DNA of 64,000 bases from Pirellulimonas nuda (GCF_007750855.1 NZ_CP036291.1:3658001-3722000), one strand, 5' to 3'. Numbered from the stretch's first letter, positions 20,047-29,167 are shown. Numbers and translations: made by a program. Notes: a model not told the origin generated them from the letters alone.

Positions 20047-20349
20047 CGACGCGGGTTGCGACTCCGGGCCCAACGACCGGTTCGCCCGCGACGAGCACGG
20101 CATCCGCACGCTGATCCCTCCCAAGCTTGGCCGCCCTACCGACGAGCCGGCGACCGGACACTGCCGGCCACTGATGCGAACCCGTTTCGATCGAGCCGTC
20201 TATCGGAACCGAGTGCAGGTCGAGACGGTGATGTCGATGATCCAACCGAGGCAAGGTTCGCGCTCAGGGGGCGCAAGTACTCGAGCGGGCGCCGCGACCT
20301 CCGATTAATGGCGCTCACGCACAACGTCATGATTCCTGTAGCCGTCAAG
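20047..20349 (+). pseudogene. IS5/IS4-type transposase C-terminal remnant
   Basis: The frame starting near 20057 reads DSGPNDRFARDEHGIRTLIP and then MRTRFDRAVYRNRVQVETVM, the end of an IS5/IS1182-like DDE transposase. A frameshift near 20262 moves the tail (RRDLRLMALTHNVMI) into the frame of the ISL3 remnant. Only the last third of the gene exists. It is joined head-on to a second ISL3 remnant on the other strand. Confidence 0.7.
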
Positions 20350-20906
20350 GATTTCTACAAAGCCAATCGAACCCCGCCTCGGCGTCGTTCCCGTCCGAGA
20401 CCGCCTCCACCGCGTCGTGGTCGAGGTCGTACAGCAGCGTGATGCGGCGTTGCCCGTTGGAGAACGCCTTCTCCTCGATGCCGATCCGCGGCAGCGGCCC
20501 ATTGCACTTCCACGACACCCCCCGGCTGCAAGATGTTTCAGGTCTGGTCTCGCGTGGTCCGCAGCGGCCCAATGGCGCCCTTGACCGTCTGCTTCGCCAG
20601 CAGCACGTCGATCGCCAGCCGCTCGATCAGCAGCGCGAACCGGCTCGACCCCTCGGCCCACGGCACGCGCACTTGGCGGACGCCGTGCTCGGGGCACCGA
20701 TCCCGCGGGGTCGACGCGATCAGGTAGGTCTTGAACTGACAGCTGTCCAAGTGACGCCATCTCCGCTCGGGAGCGTGGTCATCGCACGCAAGCTACAGGC
20801 CGCACTCGGGGCAGCCCGCCGCGGCGGGCGTTTCCTCCGGGTGCTCCGCCACTCTCCAGGGCGGCTCCTGCCCAAGCGGGTGTTGGTCCAAATCCTTGTC
20901 TTGCAT
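20345..20906 (-). pseudogene. ISL3-family transposase remnant B
   Basis: From the ATG at 20906 the minus strand reads PWRVAEHPEETPAAAGCPEC and then an in-frame TAG. The same frame continues HAPERRWRHLDSCQFKTYLI, CPEHGVRQVRVPWAEGSSRF and a helical segment. After a frameshift, RIGIEEKAFSNGQRRITLLY and DLDHDAVEAVSDG are the first catalytic Asp region of a different ISL3 subgroup from remnant A. It ends near 20345. At least one nonsense mutation and one frameshift make it dead. Confidence 0.75.
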
Positions 20907-21208
20907 GGGCTCTCCTTTCTACGGAAAATCGAGGTCTACCCGCTGGAACCCCGGATGGACCAGGAAAAGGGATCGGCAGCAGGTTTGGTTGATGGGGAAC
21001 GATTGAGTGGAAAGGTTGGTCGGTCTGTGCTTGAATGCGTGGCTGGAGGGCCTGATGCCTACACTTGGAGCCAACATCGCGAAGGTAGAATCTGGAGTCG
21101 ACACCGCGAAAACGAGACCGACCCGAAAGCGCTCCGAAGCTGCCTTCCTGGCCCTTGCCCCTTGTTCCTGCTGGGACTTTTTCCCCTTTTCTAAGCGAGA
21201 CTAGATTT
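20907..21208. other. No gene seen
   Basis: The segment between the ISL3 remnant and the DUF1080 gene shows no recognisable coding sequence. It presumably includes the promoter and leader of the downstream gene. Confidence 0.5.
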
Positions 21209-21955
21209 GTGAAAACGGCAAAGAAAATATTGGCGGTTACGCTCGTTGCAATAGCGATGGCTTCCCCTGCTCTCGGTCAGGATTCGCCTGTTGATGGCCA
21301 GAAGAAGCCAGGCACAAGACGCCCCAGGAGCGAGGCCAAACGACTCCTTAATACCGACAGAGAGCCCAATCTTGAGAGCGCAGAGTTTGTCCCGTTGTTC
21401 AATGGCCGAGACCTGGCTGGCTGGAAAGTCATGCAAGGAACCATGATTTTTGAGGCTAAAGGGGGCGAGATCGTCGGAACGGTTGGCAGAGGTTCAAGCA
21501 CCTTCTTGTGCACGGAGCGGGGCTATCAGGATTTTATTTTTACTTGCGAGATGAAGTGGGAGGAGGACGGAAACACGGGTGTTCAGGTCCGATCAAGGAT
21601 GCGCAAAGATGCGAGACGCAGCACAGTAATCGGACCCCAGGCTGAATTGGAAGACTTGGCCAAGAAAGGCCGGGGTTGGTCTGGCGGAATCTATGGGCAG
21701 AACTGTGGAGGGTGGTTTTACCCCCTAAATGCTCCTGAGCATAAGGCATTGAAGGACGTCATCGATCGTGACGGATGGAATCGACTTACTGTCAAGGTAA
21801 CGGGAAACGCATTCAAGACGTGGGTGAATGGAATGCCGGCGGCAAACTGGGTCGATGAGGAGAACGAGTTTCCAAACGGGTTCATTGGTTTGCAGCTACA
21901 CGCTGGACAGCAAGGAATCATCCATTGGCGAAATCTTAAGATTGCGGAGTTATGA
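21209..21955 (+). CDS. Secreted DUF1080 (3-keto-disaccharide hydrolase-type) protein
   Basis: A 248-residue exported protein. The GTG at 21209 is chosen because it begins a clean signal peptide (VKTAKKILAVTLVAIAMASP, then ALGQ); the longer frame adds a non-signal leader. The DUF1080 domain spans about 60-248: FVPLFNGRDLAGWKV at the start, CEMKWEEDGNTGVQVRSRM in the middle and the terminal IHWRNLKIAEL. Family members are concanavalin-like proteins, some with 3-keto-disaccharide hydrolase activity. Here it precedes a PhoD-like phosphatase, with a Gfo/Idh oxidoreductase further on; Gfo/Idh plus DUF1080 is a common planctomycete pairing for 3-keto-sugar metabolism. Codon usage is visibly more A/T-rich than in neighbours, which may mean transfer. 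Confidence 0.88.
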   Translation: MKTAKKILAVTLVAIAMASPALGQDSPVDGQKKPGTRRPRSEAKRLLNTDREPNLESAEFVPLFNGRDLAGWKVMQGTMIFEAKGGEIVGTVGRGSSTFLCTERGYQDFIFTCEMKWEEDGNTGVQVRSRMRKDARRSTVIGPQAELEDLAKKGRGWSGGIYGQNCGGWFYPLNAPEHKALKDVIDRDGWNRLTVKVTGNAFKTWVNGMPAANWVDEENEFPNGFIGLQLHAGQQGIIHWRNLKIAEL

Positions 21956-22052
21956 CAGACTGGCGAATCGCGTCTCAGGGCGGGAATGGCTCGTCGCACA
22001 GCAGCAATCGCCAAGAGCTAGATTCCCATCGGATAGTATCGATTGAGCGGTG

Positions 22053-22105
22053 AGCAGCTCGTATCAATAGCAGCTCGTATCAATAGCAGATCGTATCAAT
22101 AGCAG
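22053..22105. repeat. 16-bp tandem repeat (3.3 copies) before the PhoD-like gene
   Basis: The unit AGCAGCTCGTATCAAT occurs twice exactly, once with one change (AGCAGATCGTATCAAT), then a partial AGCAG. It ends 25 bp before the start codon at 22131, so it lies in the leader or promoter of that gene. Confidence 0.85.
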
Positions 22106-22130
22106 CCGTGCCCATTTAGAAGCCGTACCG

Positions 22131-23537
22131 ATGAGAAAAATCTGCTTTGGATCCCTCGTCGTCTCATCCGCTCTTTCGCTCACGCCTTGCCTCGCTCAGG
22201 GCCCGGGTCCCTTTGCGGGAGGCGGCGCGTTCTCTGGCGAAATGACCGACACCAGCGCAACAGTGCTCGTTAGGTTGACCGCGACCGTAGACCAGCTGGC
22301 GGACGGGACCATCCCGGGACGGGAGGGTGAGGCCAGGCTGCGCTACGCAGCCGAAGCGGATCTGGCGGACGCCAAGTTGACCGCTTGGAAGAAGGCGCTG
22401 CCGGGGAACAACTGGTCGCTGAAGTTCCAGCTCAACGGTTTGGCCCCGGCGACGCGTCAGTTCTACCGCGTCGAAATGCGCGAGAACGCTGGCGCTCCTG
22501 TCACGCGGTCTGATGTGCACTCCTTCATGACGGCGCCTCCTTCGAGCGAACGGGCGCCTGTCCATTTTCAAGTGACGACGTGCCAAGATGTCAGAGGCGC
22601 TTCGACCTATTCGGCCATGGCGGAGCAGCAGCCGGATTTCTGCATCTCGGCGGGCGACACGGTCTACTACGACGGGTCGGCTTTGGCAAGGACCGTCCCG
22701 ACGGCCTGGCAGGCCTACGAGAAAATGTTCGGGCTACCAGAGATGAAGGCCTACCACCGCGATGTAGGGACCTACTTCATGAAGGATGATCACGATTACC
22801 GCTTCAACGACGCGGACCCTTACATGAAGGGGAGATGGGTGAGTCCGATGAAAGCGGGTGCGGGGGCGGTCCTCACCCAGACGCGAGGGAACAAACGGCT
22901 GGACGTGGCGTGGCTTTCGCACGAGCAGGGAATCGAGGTTTTCAAGCAGGTCTTCCCGCTGGGCGATCGGACGGATCGGACCGTGAAGTGGGGGAAAGGC
23001 ATCCAGGTCTGGATGTTGGAGGGTCGAGATTTTCGATCTCCCAACAGCCAGACGGACGGACCCGACAAGTCGATCTGGGGCGCCGAGCAGACCGCGTGGT
23101 TGAAGCAAACGCTGCTGGCCAGCGACGCCGACCACCGGGTCGTGATTTCACCGACTCCGATCATCGGACCGGACCGAGCGATGAAAGGAGACAATCACGC
23201 AAATCTCAATGGGTTCTGGTACGAGGCCCAGGCCTTCCTTGACTGGGTTAAGGACAATGGGCTAGACAACATCATCATCATTTGTGGTGATCGACATTGG
23301 CAGTATTTCTCCGTCGACGAGCGTAATGGCCGGAACATCCCGGAATTCTGCTGCGGTCCGACCAGCGACGATCACACCCAACAAGTGCCGCCGCCTTACA
23401 AGGGAGTCCGACGGCCCTACGGCGCCAGGCGGGGGGGGTTCTTGGGGGTAAGGTTTGACCCCGCGGACCGTTCGCTGGCTTGTCAGTTCTACTCGATGAC
23501 CGGCGAACCCTTGTTTAAGAAGGTCTTCACGCCCTGA
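22131..23537 (+). CDS. PhoD-like secreted metallophosphatase
   Basis: A 468-residue exported protein with a signal peptide ending near PCLAQ. An N-terminal Fn3-like PhoD_N domain (about 30-145) precedes the metallophosphatase domain. Visible metal-site motifs are FQVTTCQD, DFCISAGDTVYYDGS, YFMKDDHDYRFND and IICGDRHWQYFS, matching the Asp, Asn/His and GDxH pattern of PhoD-type Ca/Fe phosphodiesterases/alkaline phosphatases. It probably releases phosphate from phosphodiesters or phosphomonoesters outside the cytoplasm. It follows the DUF1080 gene by 175 bp, with the tandem repeat between them. Immediately downstream lies the IS630 block. Confidence 0.88.
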   Translation: MRKICFGSLVVSSALSLTPCLAQGPGPFAGGGAFSGEMTDTSATVLVRLTATVDQLADGTIPGREGEARLRYAAEADLADAKLTAWKKALPGNNWSLKFQLNGLAPATRQFYRVEMRENAGAPVTRSDVHSFMTAPPSSERAPVHFQVTTCQDVRGASTYSAMAEQQPDFCISAGDTVYYDGSALARTVPTAWQAYEKMFGLPEMKAYHRDVGTYFMKDDHDYRFNDADPYMKGRWVSPMKAGAGAVLTQTRGNKRLDVAWLSHEQGIEVFKQVFPLGDRTDRTVKWGKGIQVWMLEGRDFRSPNSQTDGPDKSIWGAEQTAWLKQTLLASDADHRVVISPTPIIGPDRAMKGDNHANLNGFWYEAQAFLDWVKDNGLDNIIIICGDRHWQYFSVDERNGRNIPEFCCGPTSDDHTQQVPPPYKGVRRPYGARRGGFLGVRFDPADRSLACQFYSMTGEPLFKKVFTP

Positions 23538-23683
23538 GTTCGGCTTGTGGTAAAACCACCGATGCACAACGAAGTATCCGAACACGTGACGGCGCAGCCA
23601 TCGGGAAGGAAGGGCGGTGAGGCGCCAGGTGCGACGCACCGGCGGCTGCCGCAAGCAGCCCCGTTCGTCGATAGGCGCCAAGC

Positions 23684-24871
23684 TAGTGTACTGCATCAAT
23701 CAGACGTGACCTTATCGAGCGTAGCCCTGGCGCGTCGTACTTTGGCGAGGATCTCCTCTGCGGTCGCCGTCCATCTCAGGCCCTTCGCGTGGTTGTTGTG
23801 ATCTTCGACGTACTGCTTGATCGCTTTGATCAACTGAGGCACGCTGCGGAATGTGCCGCGGCGGAGCCGCTTGTTGGTCAGCTCGGCGAAGAACCTCTCA
23901 ACCAGGTTCAGCCAGCTGCTGCTGGTGGGGATGAAGTGCATGTGGAATCGCGGGTGACGCTTCAACCAGCTTTGTACCTTGGGGTGCTTGTGCGTCGCGT
24001 AATTGTCGGCGATCAGGTGCAGATCGAGCCCCGCCGGGGTCCGCGCGTCGATCTCCTTGAGGAAGGCGATCCACTCCTGATGACGATGCCGCTTCATGCA
24101 CTTGTCGATCACGACTCCTTCGGCGACGTTCAGCGCCGCGAACAGTGTCGTCGTGCCGTGCCGCTTGTAGTCGTGTGTCATTGTCCCGCAGCGGCCGGGG
24201 TGGATCGGCAGCCCCCTCTGCGTCCGGTCGAGCGCCTGGACCTGCGTCTTCTCGTCGACCGACAGCACGATCGCGTGCTCCGGCGGGTTGAGGTACAAGC
24301 CGACCACGTCGTGCACCTTCTCGGCGAAGTCAGGGTCGTTCGACACCTTAAAGGTCTTGACCCGGTGCGGCTGCAGGCCGTGCGCCCGCCACACGCGGGC
24401 GACCCGCGCGTCGCTCACCCCCAGCTCCGCCGCGAGCGAGCGGGTGCTCCAGTGCGTGGCGTGCTTCGGTTTGGTCTGGGTCGTGGCTTCGAGGATCCGC
24501 CGCGTCAGCGAGTCACGCTCGGGGCTGGGGCGGCCGGGCCGCGGGGCGTCCTTCTCGATCGCCGCCAGCCGACCCTCTGCGAACCGCTTCCGCCACACCC
24601 CAACCGGCCGACGCGCCATGCCGACCTCGTGAGAGATCTCCAAGTTGGTCTTCCCGGCCGCGGCCAGCAGCACCACCTGGGCCCGCTTCACCAGCCGCAT
24701 CGGCGTGCTGCGCCCGCGGCTCCACTTCATCAGTGTCTTTCGCTCGTCGTCCGTCAACGTGATCGCAACCGCTACCCGCATGACCAAGGCTCCGTCCGGT
24801 GAGATGTGAGGCCTCATCATGCTACGCCGGGGGATCACTTTATGTTCACGCAATAATGACGCAGTACACTA
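23684..24871 (-). mobile_element. Complete IS630-family element with TA target duplication
   Basis: The termini are inverted repeats. Inward from the left they read GTGTACTGCATCAAT (from 23686) and from the right GTGTACTGCGTCATT (from 24869), with further partial matches. Both ends are flanked by TA (23684-23685 and 24870-24871), the dinucleotide duplicated by IS630/Tc1-mariner transposition. The outer flanks (AAGC and GCTT) rejoin the host IS630 remnant. The transposase inside is uninterrupted, so the copy may be active. Confidence 0.9.
23696..24781 (-). CDS. IS630-family transposase (intact)
   Basis: A 361-residue transposase from the ATG at 24781, beginning [20 protein letters not shown]. 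An N-terminal HTH ([20 protein letters not shown], residues ~40-65) and a second winged-helix/linker ([20 protein letters not shown]) precede the DDE domain. The catalytic residues are in [20 protein letters not shown] (first Asp), [12 protein letters not shown] (second Asp) and [15 protein letters not shown] (Glu). It is full length for the family, with no frameshift. It lies between matched inverted repeats and TA duplications. In-frame ATG codons farther upstream would overlap the terminal repeat region and are less likely. Confidence 0.92.
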   Translation of the reverse strand: MRVAVAITLTDDERKTLMKWSRGRSTPMRLVKRAQVVLLAAAGKTNLEISHEVGMARRPVGVWRKRFAEGRLAAIEKDAPRPGRPSPERDSLTRRILEATTQTKPKHATHWSTRSLAAELGVSDARVARVWRAHGLQPHRVKTFKVSNDPDFAEKVHDVVGLYLNPPEHAIVLSVDEKTQVQALDRTQRGLPIHPGRCGTMTHDYKRHGTTTLFAALNVAEGVVIDKCMKRHRHQEWIAFLKEIDARTPAGLDLHLIADNYATHKHPKVQSWLKRHPRFHMHFIPTSSSWLNLVERFFAELTNKRLRRGTFRSVPQLIKAIKQYVEDHNNHAKGLRWTATAEEILAKVRRARATLDKVTSD

Positions 24872-25399
24872 GCTTGATCGCGAACGCCCTGCTTTTGTCG
24901 CCGGCCATCGCGCTTCCCGCCAGGCCTGCACCGCCGCGGAGTCCTGCTCCTTGCCCCCCTGCTTGGGCTCCTAAAAAGAGAACCCCAGGGCGTGCAGTAT
25001 CCGTCCCACGTGCGTCGAGTGGCGCCAGATCGCCGAACGTCTGCCGGATCGACTGCGCGGCCCTTGGCAGTGTCCACACGTCGGTATCTAGGCCGGCCTT
25101 GCGGGGACCGGCCCGCGACACCCGGCGCGGCCGGGCACGCTGCTGCTCCGACAGACGGCTCGCGCGGACGTGCAGCGGCCCGGCCGCCAAAGCCCGGACC
25201 CCCTCGCCGCCGCCACGTCGTCGGCTCTCCAGCCCTCGCCGAGCAGAACCGCCGGCCGCGGCCGACGGGCCCCCAGAACGTCGGCAGATCTCTTGGGTCG
25301 CATGCCTCGCAGTTGACGCCGTCACGACGTGCTTGTCCGGTTGGTGATACACGCGTTATTAGGTCACGTATTCCTCGCCTCTCACCGTCGAAACCAGTT

Positions 25400-26815
25400 A
25401 TGAACCAATCCACCCTGGTCCGGTCACGACGTCAATTCCTTCAGTCAACCGCGATACTCGGGGCTTCCACCGCACTGGCGTCCTATTCAAAGCCTCTCCG
25501 CGCGGCGGCGCCAAGTCGCAGATTGCCATCGAGCGAACGGGTGAACTTGGCCGCAGTTGGTATTGGGAATCGTGGTGCATCGGATCTCCAGTCGCTGGTC
25601 AAGACAGGGCTCTGCAACGTCGTTGCACTCTGTGACGTGGACCTCGACGGCGCCCATACGCAGGGCCAGCAAAAGGCCCATCCGGACGTAAAGCGTTTCA
25701 CCGACTTCAGGAGAATGTTCGATCAGATGGCCGGTGAGATCGACGCCGTGTTGATTGCGACCGCGGACCATTCCCACTTCGCGATCGCCTCGCTCGCCAT
25801 GTCGCTCGGGAAACATGTCTATGTCGAAAAGCCCCTTGCACACACATTCGGCCAATGCCAACGGCTGATCGACTTGGCTGAGCGAACCAAGGTGGTTACC
25901 CAAATGGGCAACCAGGGACATTCAGAAGGGAATTACTTTCAATTCAAGGCATGGACCGAAGCTGGCGTGATCAAGGACGTTACTCGCATCACCGCACATA
26001 TGACCTTGAGGCGCCGCTGGCACGGTTGGGGGGAGGCGATTGCCGGATTTCCAACCGAGCCGCTTCCGCGAGGCCTGCACTGGGACACCTGGATCGCGAC
26101 CGCGCCCGCGCACCCGTTCAGTCGAAAACTGCACCCTGCAGAGTGGCGGTCTTGGTTTGATTACGGGAGCGGGGCATTCGGCGACTGGGGGCCTCACATC
26201 CTCGACACGAGTCATCGTTTCCTAGAACTCGGCTTGCCGGATAAGATCACGGCGGTCAAACGGGAAGGTGCGAACCAGTTCGTGTACCCACAGGCGTCTA
26301 CGATTCGCTTTGATTTTCCCCGGCGCGGCGACAGGCCGGCATGCAAAGTCACCTGGTACGACGGCACAAACAACAAGCCGGAGATCGAGTCCGAGTATAT
26401 CGAGACGGTTACGGACAAGAAGACCGGAAAGACGGCCACCCGGCGCGCCGATGTCGCGCGTCCCGGAAAGGTGATTTACGGCAAGGACTTGACGTTCAAG
26501 GGTGGCAGCCACGGTGCGACTCTGTCCTTGCTTGGCAAGGCAGGTGAACCCGCAAGCGACCTGAGGCTGCCAGAATTCACGCGGGACCACTCCAACCACT
26601 ATGAGAATTTCCTGTTGGCTTGTAAGGGTGAAGAGGAGTCGCGATCGCCGTTCAGCGTTAGCGGCCCGCTGACGCAGGTCTTCAATCTGGGCGTGATCGC
26701 ACAACGGCTCGGGGGTGAACTCGTGTTTGATCGTGAACTGAGACGGATCACCAACAACGAAGTTGCCCAGGCATTACTCGACCCGCCGCCTCGCAAGGGC
26801 TGGGAGTCGCTCTAG
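25400..26815 (+). CDS. Gfo/Idh/MocA-family oxidoreductase with Tat signal
   Basis: A 471-residue protein from the ATG at 25400; the open frame upstream is IS remnant. A Tat-type signal (RSRRQFLQSTAILGASTALA) precedes the NAD(P)-binding Rossmann domain (about 47-165): VNLAAVGIGNRGASDL, VALCDVD and the EKPLAHT motif with the conserved Lys. The C-terminal alpha/beta domain contains FDYGSGAFGDWGPHILDTSH, typical of secreted planctomycete Gfo/Idh enzymes. These oxidise or reduce sugars and inositols; periplasmic members may work with DUF1080 proteins on 3-keto-sugars. It lies downstream of the DUF1080 and PhoD-like genes but is separated from them by the IS630 block, so the original unit may have been split. 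Confidence 0.9.
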   Translation: MNQSTLVRSRRQFLQSTAILGASTALASYSKPLRAAAPSRRLPSSERVNLAAVGIGNRGASDLQSLVKTGLCNVVALCDVDLDGAHTQGQQKAHPDVKRFTDFRRMFDQMAGEIDAVLIATADHSHFAIASLAMSLGKHVYVEKPLAHTFGQCQRLIDLAERTKVVTQMGNQGHSEGNYFQFKAWTEAGVIKDVTRITAHMTLRRRWHGWGEAIAGFPTEPLPRGLHWDTWIATAPAHPFSRKLHPAEWRSWFDYGSGAFGDWGPHILDTSHRFLELGLPDKITAVKREGANQFVYPQASTIRFDFPRRGDRPACKVTWYDGTNNKPEIESEYIETVTDKKTGKTATRRADVARPGKVIYGKDLTFKGGSHGATLSLLGKAGEPASDLRLPEFTRDHSNHYENFLLACKGEEESRSPFSVSGPLTQVFNLGVIAQRLGGELVFDRELRRITNNEVAQALLDPPPRKGWESL

Positions 26816-26944
26816 AGCGACTTTGGACGGCGCGATTGTCGCCGCCCGACGCGTTATCGGACTGCGGCGCCCGTCGCTGCATCGGGCTCCCCTGTCGGCT
26901 CCAATTCGGTTACCGCGTCGACGCGCGTGCCGATTACAACCAAC

Positions 26945-27330
26945 ACGTCGGATCTCAAGGTCGAGCTGTTTGAGTTGAGAAGGCCACTACGATCGGGAGC
27001 GGGCGGTCCGCACGGCGACGCCCCGTCGCGCACTGCTGCGAACAAGCCTGGGTCGCCACGGCAGAGGACATTATCGTCACCAAACTCGACTGGTCCGTGG
27101 ATCTCGTTCGCGAAAAGGGCATTGGCGACGCCATCATCCCGCTTACCACCGTGAGGCAGCCGCTCTCGGAGATCGCCGACCTAGCGATGAGCGCCATGCA
27201 GTACCGGCTCGCGCACCCGCAGTCGACTCCGGGGGCGTTTCTCGCGAAGCCGAAGCTGATGATAAGGAGGTCCTCCGAAGGATTGGTGCACGCCGATGTG
27301 CTCGACAACCGCGACGCCCCCAACGCGTAG
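26945..27330 (+). pseudogene. Chimeric remnant: nucleotidyltransferase-like fragment joined to a LacI-type sensor tail
   Basis: One stretch reads LKVELFELRRP and, in a shifted frame, EQAWVATAEDIIVTKLDWS, resembling the conserved end of DUF6036-type nucleotidyltransferase-like proteins. It runs directly into IGDAIIPLTTVRQPLSEIAD and LAKPKLMIRRSS, which looks like the C-terminal end of a LacI-family ligand-binding domain (PLTTVRQP...LVVRESS). Neither gene is complete and frames shift, so this is a junction of two dead genes. The identification rests on short motifs. Confidence 0.45.
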
Positions 27331-27649
27331 GGCCCCGCGTAGCGTCGGTTCGCCCTGGTCCAGACGCACGGCGACTAGATGCATCGCCCCAGGCGCGGAC
27401 CAAGGACGCCCGCCGGCGGACGGGGACGCCCGTCCGTCCGCCGAGACACTTCCCCGCTGGTCCTACGTGGGCGAGCGGACCACCACCGGCGCTCGACCGA
27501 TCACGCAGTAGGGGCATGGTGTCGAAGAATGCGTGCGCCAACAACCGGACAAGCCTGCCGGGGCGGCCTCGATCGCGACGCATGAGACCCGATGGTCGCC
27601 GCGGCGCCGTGCGGGTCAGCGGTCCCCCCCGCGTCCCGGGGTGGGCGTC
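27331..27649. other. No gene seen; probable decayed IS sequence
   Basis: No coding sequence is supported. The segment around 27538-27590 (AACCGGACAAGC, then GCATG and GACCC at the same spacing) resembles the reverse complement of sequence at about 25300-25355 near the IS630 remnant, suggesting a second scrap of that element. Confidence 0.35.
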
Positions 27650-28174
27650 TCAGCGGTGCGGCGGGAGCTCGAGCCGCCGGTCCCGGCGGGCCTGGTCGCA
27701 CCGCGCGAACAACGCTTGGCAGCCGGAGCGCTCGACGTGGGGGACGACCACGCACTTCGGGGAGCGGCGCATGCGGCCCGCCAGCTCCTCGGGGGTCAGG
27801 TCCGACGCCTGGGGCCAGTAGCGGTTGGCGTCCTCCAGGGTCGACGCCCCAAACACCACCACGTCAAGCTCGGCCCAGATGCAGGCCGACATGCACATCG
27901 GGCAGGGCTCGCACGTGCTGTAAAGGATGTGGCCGGCGAGCGAGAGCCGCCGGAGCTTGCGGGTCGCCAAGCGGACGGCGTTCATCTCGGCGTGGTCGGT
28001 CGGGTCGCAGCGCTCGATGACGGTGTCGTAGGCCTGGGCGACGAACTCACCGCTCTGGAGGTCGTAGATCGACGCCCCAAAGGGGGAGGGATAATCGGTG
28101 GCGAGCGAGGTCGACGTGAACTTCAGCAGCGCCGCCATCCGCTCGCGGTGCGTTGCGTCGTCGGGCGTGTTCAT
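27650..28174 (-). CDS. Nucleoside/nucleobase deaminase (CMP/dCMP deaminase fold)
   Basis: A 174-residue cytosolic enzyme. The zinc-binding signature is complete: HAEMNAVRLA (ligand His and catalytic Glu) and STCEPCPMCMSACIWAELDV (two Cys ligands), followed by FGASTLEDAN. The length fits the guanine deaminase/tRNA-specific adenosine deaminase group; the short C-terminal extension with YWPQASDLTPEELAGRM recalls planctomycete nucleoside deaminases of unknown substrate. The specificity cannot be told from sequence. It stands between the IS scar and the phosphonate genes, 111 bp after phnX on the same strand, and could be transcribed with them. Confidence 0.88.
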   Translation of the reverse strand: MNTPDDATHRERMAALLKFTSTSLATDYPSPFGASIYDLQSGEFVAQAYDTVIERCDPTDHAEMNAVRLATRKLRRLSLAGHILYSTCEPCPMCMSACIWAELDVVVFGASTLEDANRYWPQASDLTPEELAGRMRRSPKCVVVPHVERSGCQALFARCDQARRDRRLELPPHR

Positions 28175-28285
28175 CGCGGTTGGTCCCCACGTGCGTGGAT
28201 GGTTCGGTTGGACCGCCAGCAGAAGAGCGCATCCTACCCGAGCGGCCGCGGGCCGGCGACTGCTACGCCAGAACCAGAAGCGGGC

Positions 28286-29155
28286 CTAGGAGGCCGCGGC
28301 AGCGGCCTCAGGACCAATGGGCCGACCGGGGTTTGCGAGCCGGTCGTTGACCCACGCGATCGCCTCGGGCAGTTCGGCGATGGTGTCGATCAGCAGCTGC
28401 GCGCCGGCTTTGGCCAGGCGCCGACGCGCGGCCTCGAGCAGCGGCTCGCGCTGGGGGTCGCCCAGCCGCTGGTAGGCCTCGCGGCTCAAGCCGACCTCGT
28501 TGCCCGAGGCGACTACCCCGACGCTCCAAGCCCCGGCGTTGCGACCGGCCGCGACGCCGGCCGGCGTGTCGTCCACCTTCACCACGGCTTGCATCGGGTA
28601 GACCCCCAGCCGCTTGGCGTTCTCCATGCACAGCCAGGGCGCCGGGCGTCCCGGCCCGACGTCGTCGGCCGTCAGCATCACGTCGGGGGCGTACCCCTCG
28701 AACCTTGCGCGCTCGGCCACCGGCGCCAGCAGGCCGCGGGTGTAGCCGGTGCTGGAGCCGATCTTGATCCCCTGGGCCCGGCAGGCGTCGACCGCTTCCC
28801 GGCACCCCGGAATCAACCCAGAACACCCAACGATGCTCTCGGGCTGGCGGACGAGGAACCGCTCGTAGAGCCGGTCGATATCGGCCTCGTTCGCGTCGCG
28901 GCCGTGGGCCCGGCGCCAGCGCTGGGCGACCGCGGGTTGCCCGACCAGCGCCTGCAGGTGGTCGCGTTTGGCGCGCCCCATCGGCCGGCGGGCCTCCTGC
29001 TCGGTCACCGGCACGCCGGCCTGCTCCAGTGCCTCCAGGATCGCAAGGATCGGGGCGCGGCTGCCGAAGTCGACGGTCGTGCCGGCCCAGTCCAGCACGA
29101 CGGCCTCCACGCGCCGCGGCGCGTCCGCCAGCGAGGGTTGGGGAACGATGATCAT
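28286..29155 (-). CDS. phnX: Phosphonoacetaldehyde hydrolase
   Basis: A 289-residue HAD-superfamily enzyme that cleaves phosphonoacetaldehyde to acetaldehyde and phosphate in the cytoplasm. Motif I is VVLDWAGTTVDFGS (nucleophile Asp22 and the DWAGT hallmark). The cap domain carries RRPMGRAKRDHLQAL, in which Lys63 is the Schiff-base lysine of PhnX. SSTGYTRGLL is motif II, and VKVDDTPAGVAAGRNAGAWS holds the motif IV aspartates. The length is normal. Its start lies 12 bp after the FAD oxidase stop, so the two are co-translated. It is the last phosphonate gene of the minus-strand arm. Confidence 0.93.
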   Translation of the reverse strand: MIIVPQPSLADAPRRVEAVVLDWAGTTVDFGSRAPILAILEALEQAGVPVTEQEARRPMGRAKRDHLQALVGQPAVAQRWRRAHGRDANEADIDRLYERFLVRQPESIVGCSGLIPGCREAVDACRAQGIKIGSSTGYTRGLLAPVAERARFEGYAPDVMLTADDVGPGRPAPWLCMENAKRLGVYPMQAVVKVDDTPAGVAAGRNAGAWSVGVVASGNEVGLSREAYQRLGDPQREPLLEAARRRLAKAGAQLLIDTIAELPEAIAWVNDRLANPGRPIGPEAAAAAS

Positions 29156-29167
29156 GGGCTTGCCTGC

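Larger units (their letters stand above)
23571..25200 (-). pseudogene. Decayed IS630-type transposase, interrupted by an intact IS630
   Basis: Right of the intact element (24872-25160, minus strand) one frame reads KAGLDTDVWTLPRAAQSIRQ then TFGDL. A +1 shift gives HSTHVGRILHALGFSF, a stop, then KQGGKEQDSAAVQAWREARW: the HTH/winged-helix half of an IS630 transposase. Left of the element (23571-23683) the next part of the same protein family appears, LAPIDERGCLRQPPVRRTW, the catalytic (F)IDE block. So one decayed IS630 gene is split by the insertion at TA. The N-terminal edge beyond 25200 is not clear. Confidence 0.7.

Noticed and set aside
20305..20760. A 151-codon minus-strand gene
   Set aside because: The ISL3 motifs are in other frames of the same strand (20538-20750 and 20345-20572); this frame is a GC-driven overlap.
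22053..22105. CRISPR array
   Set aside because: The 16-bp units are directly adjacent with no spacers and there are no cas genes.
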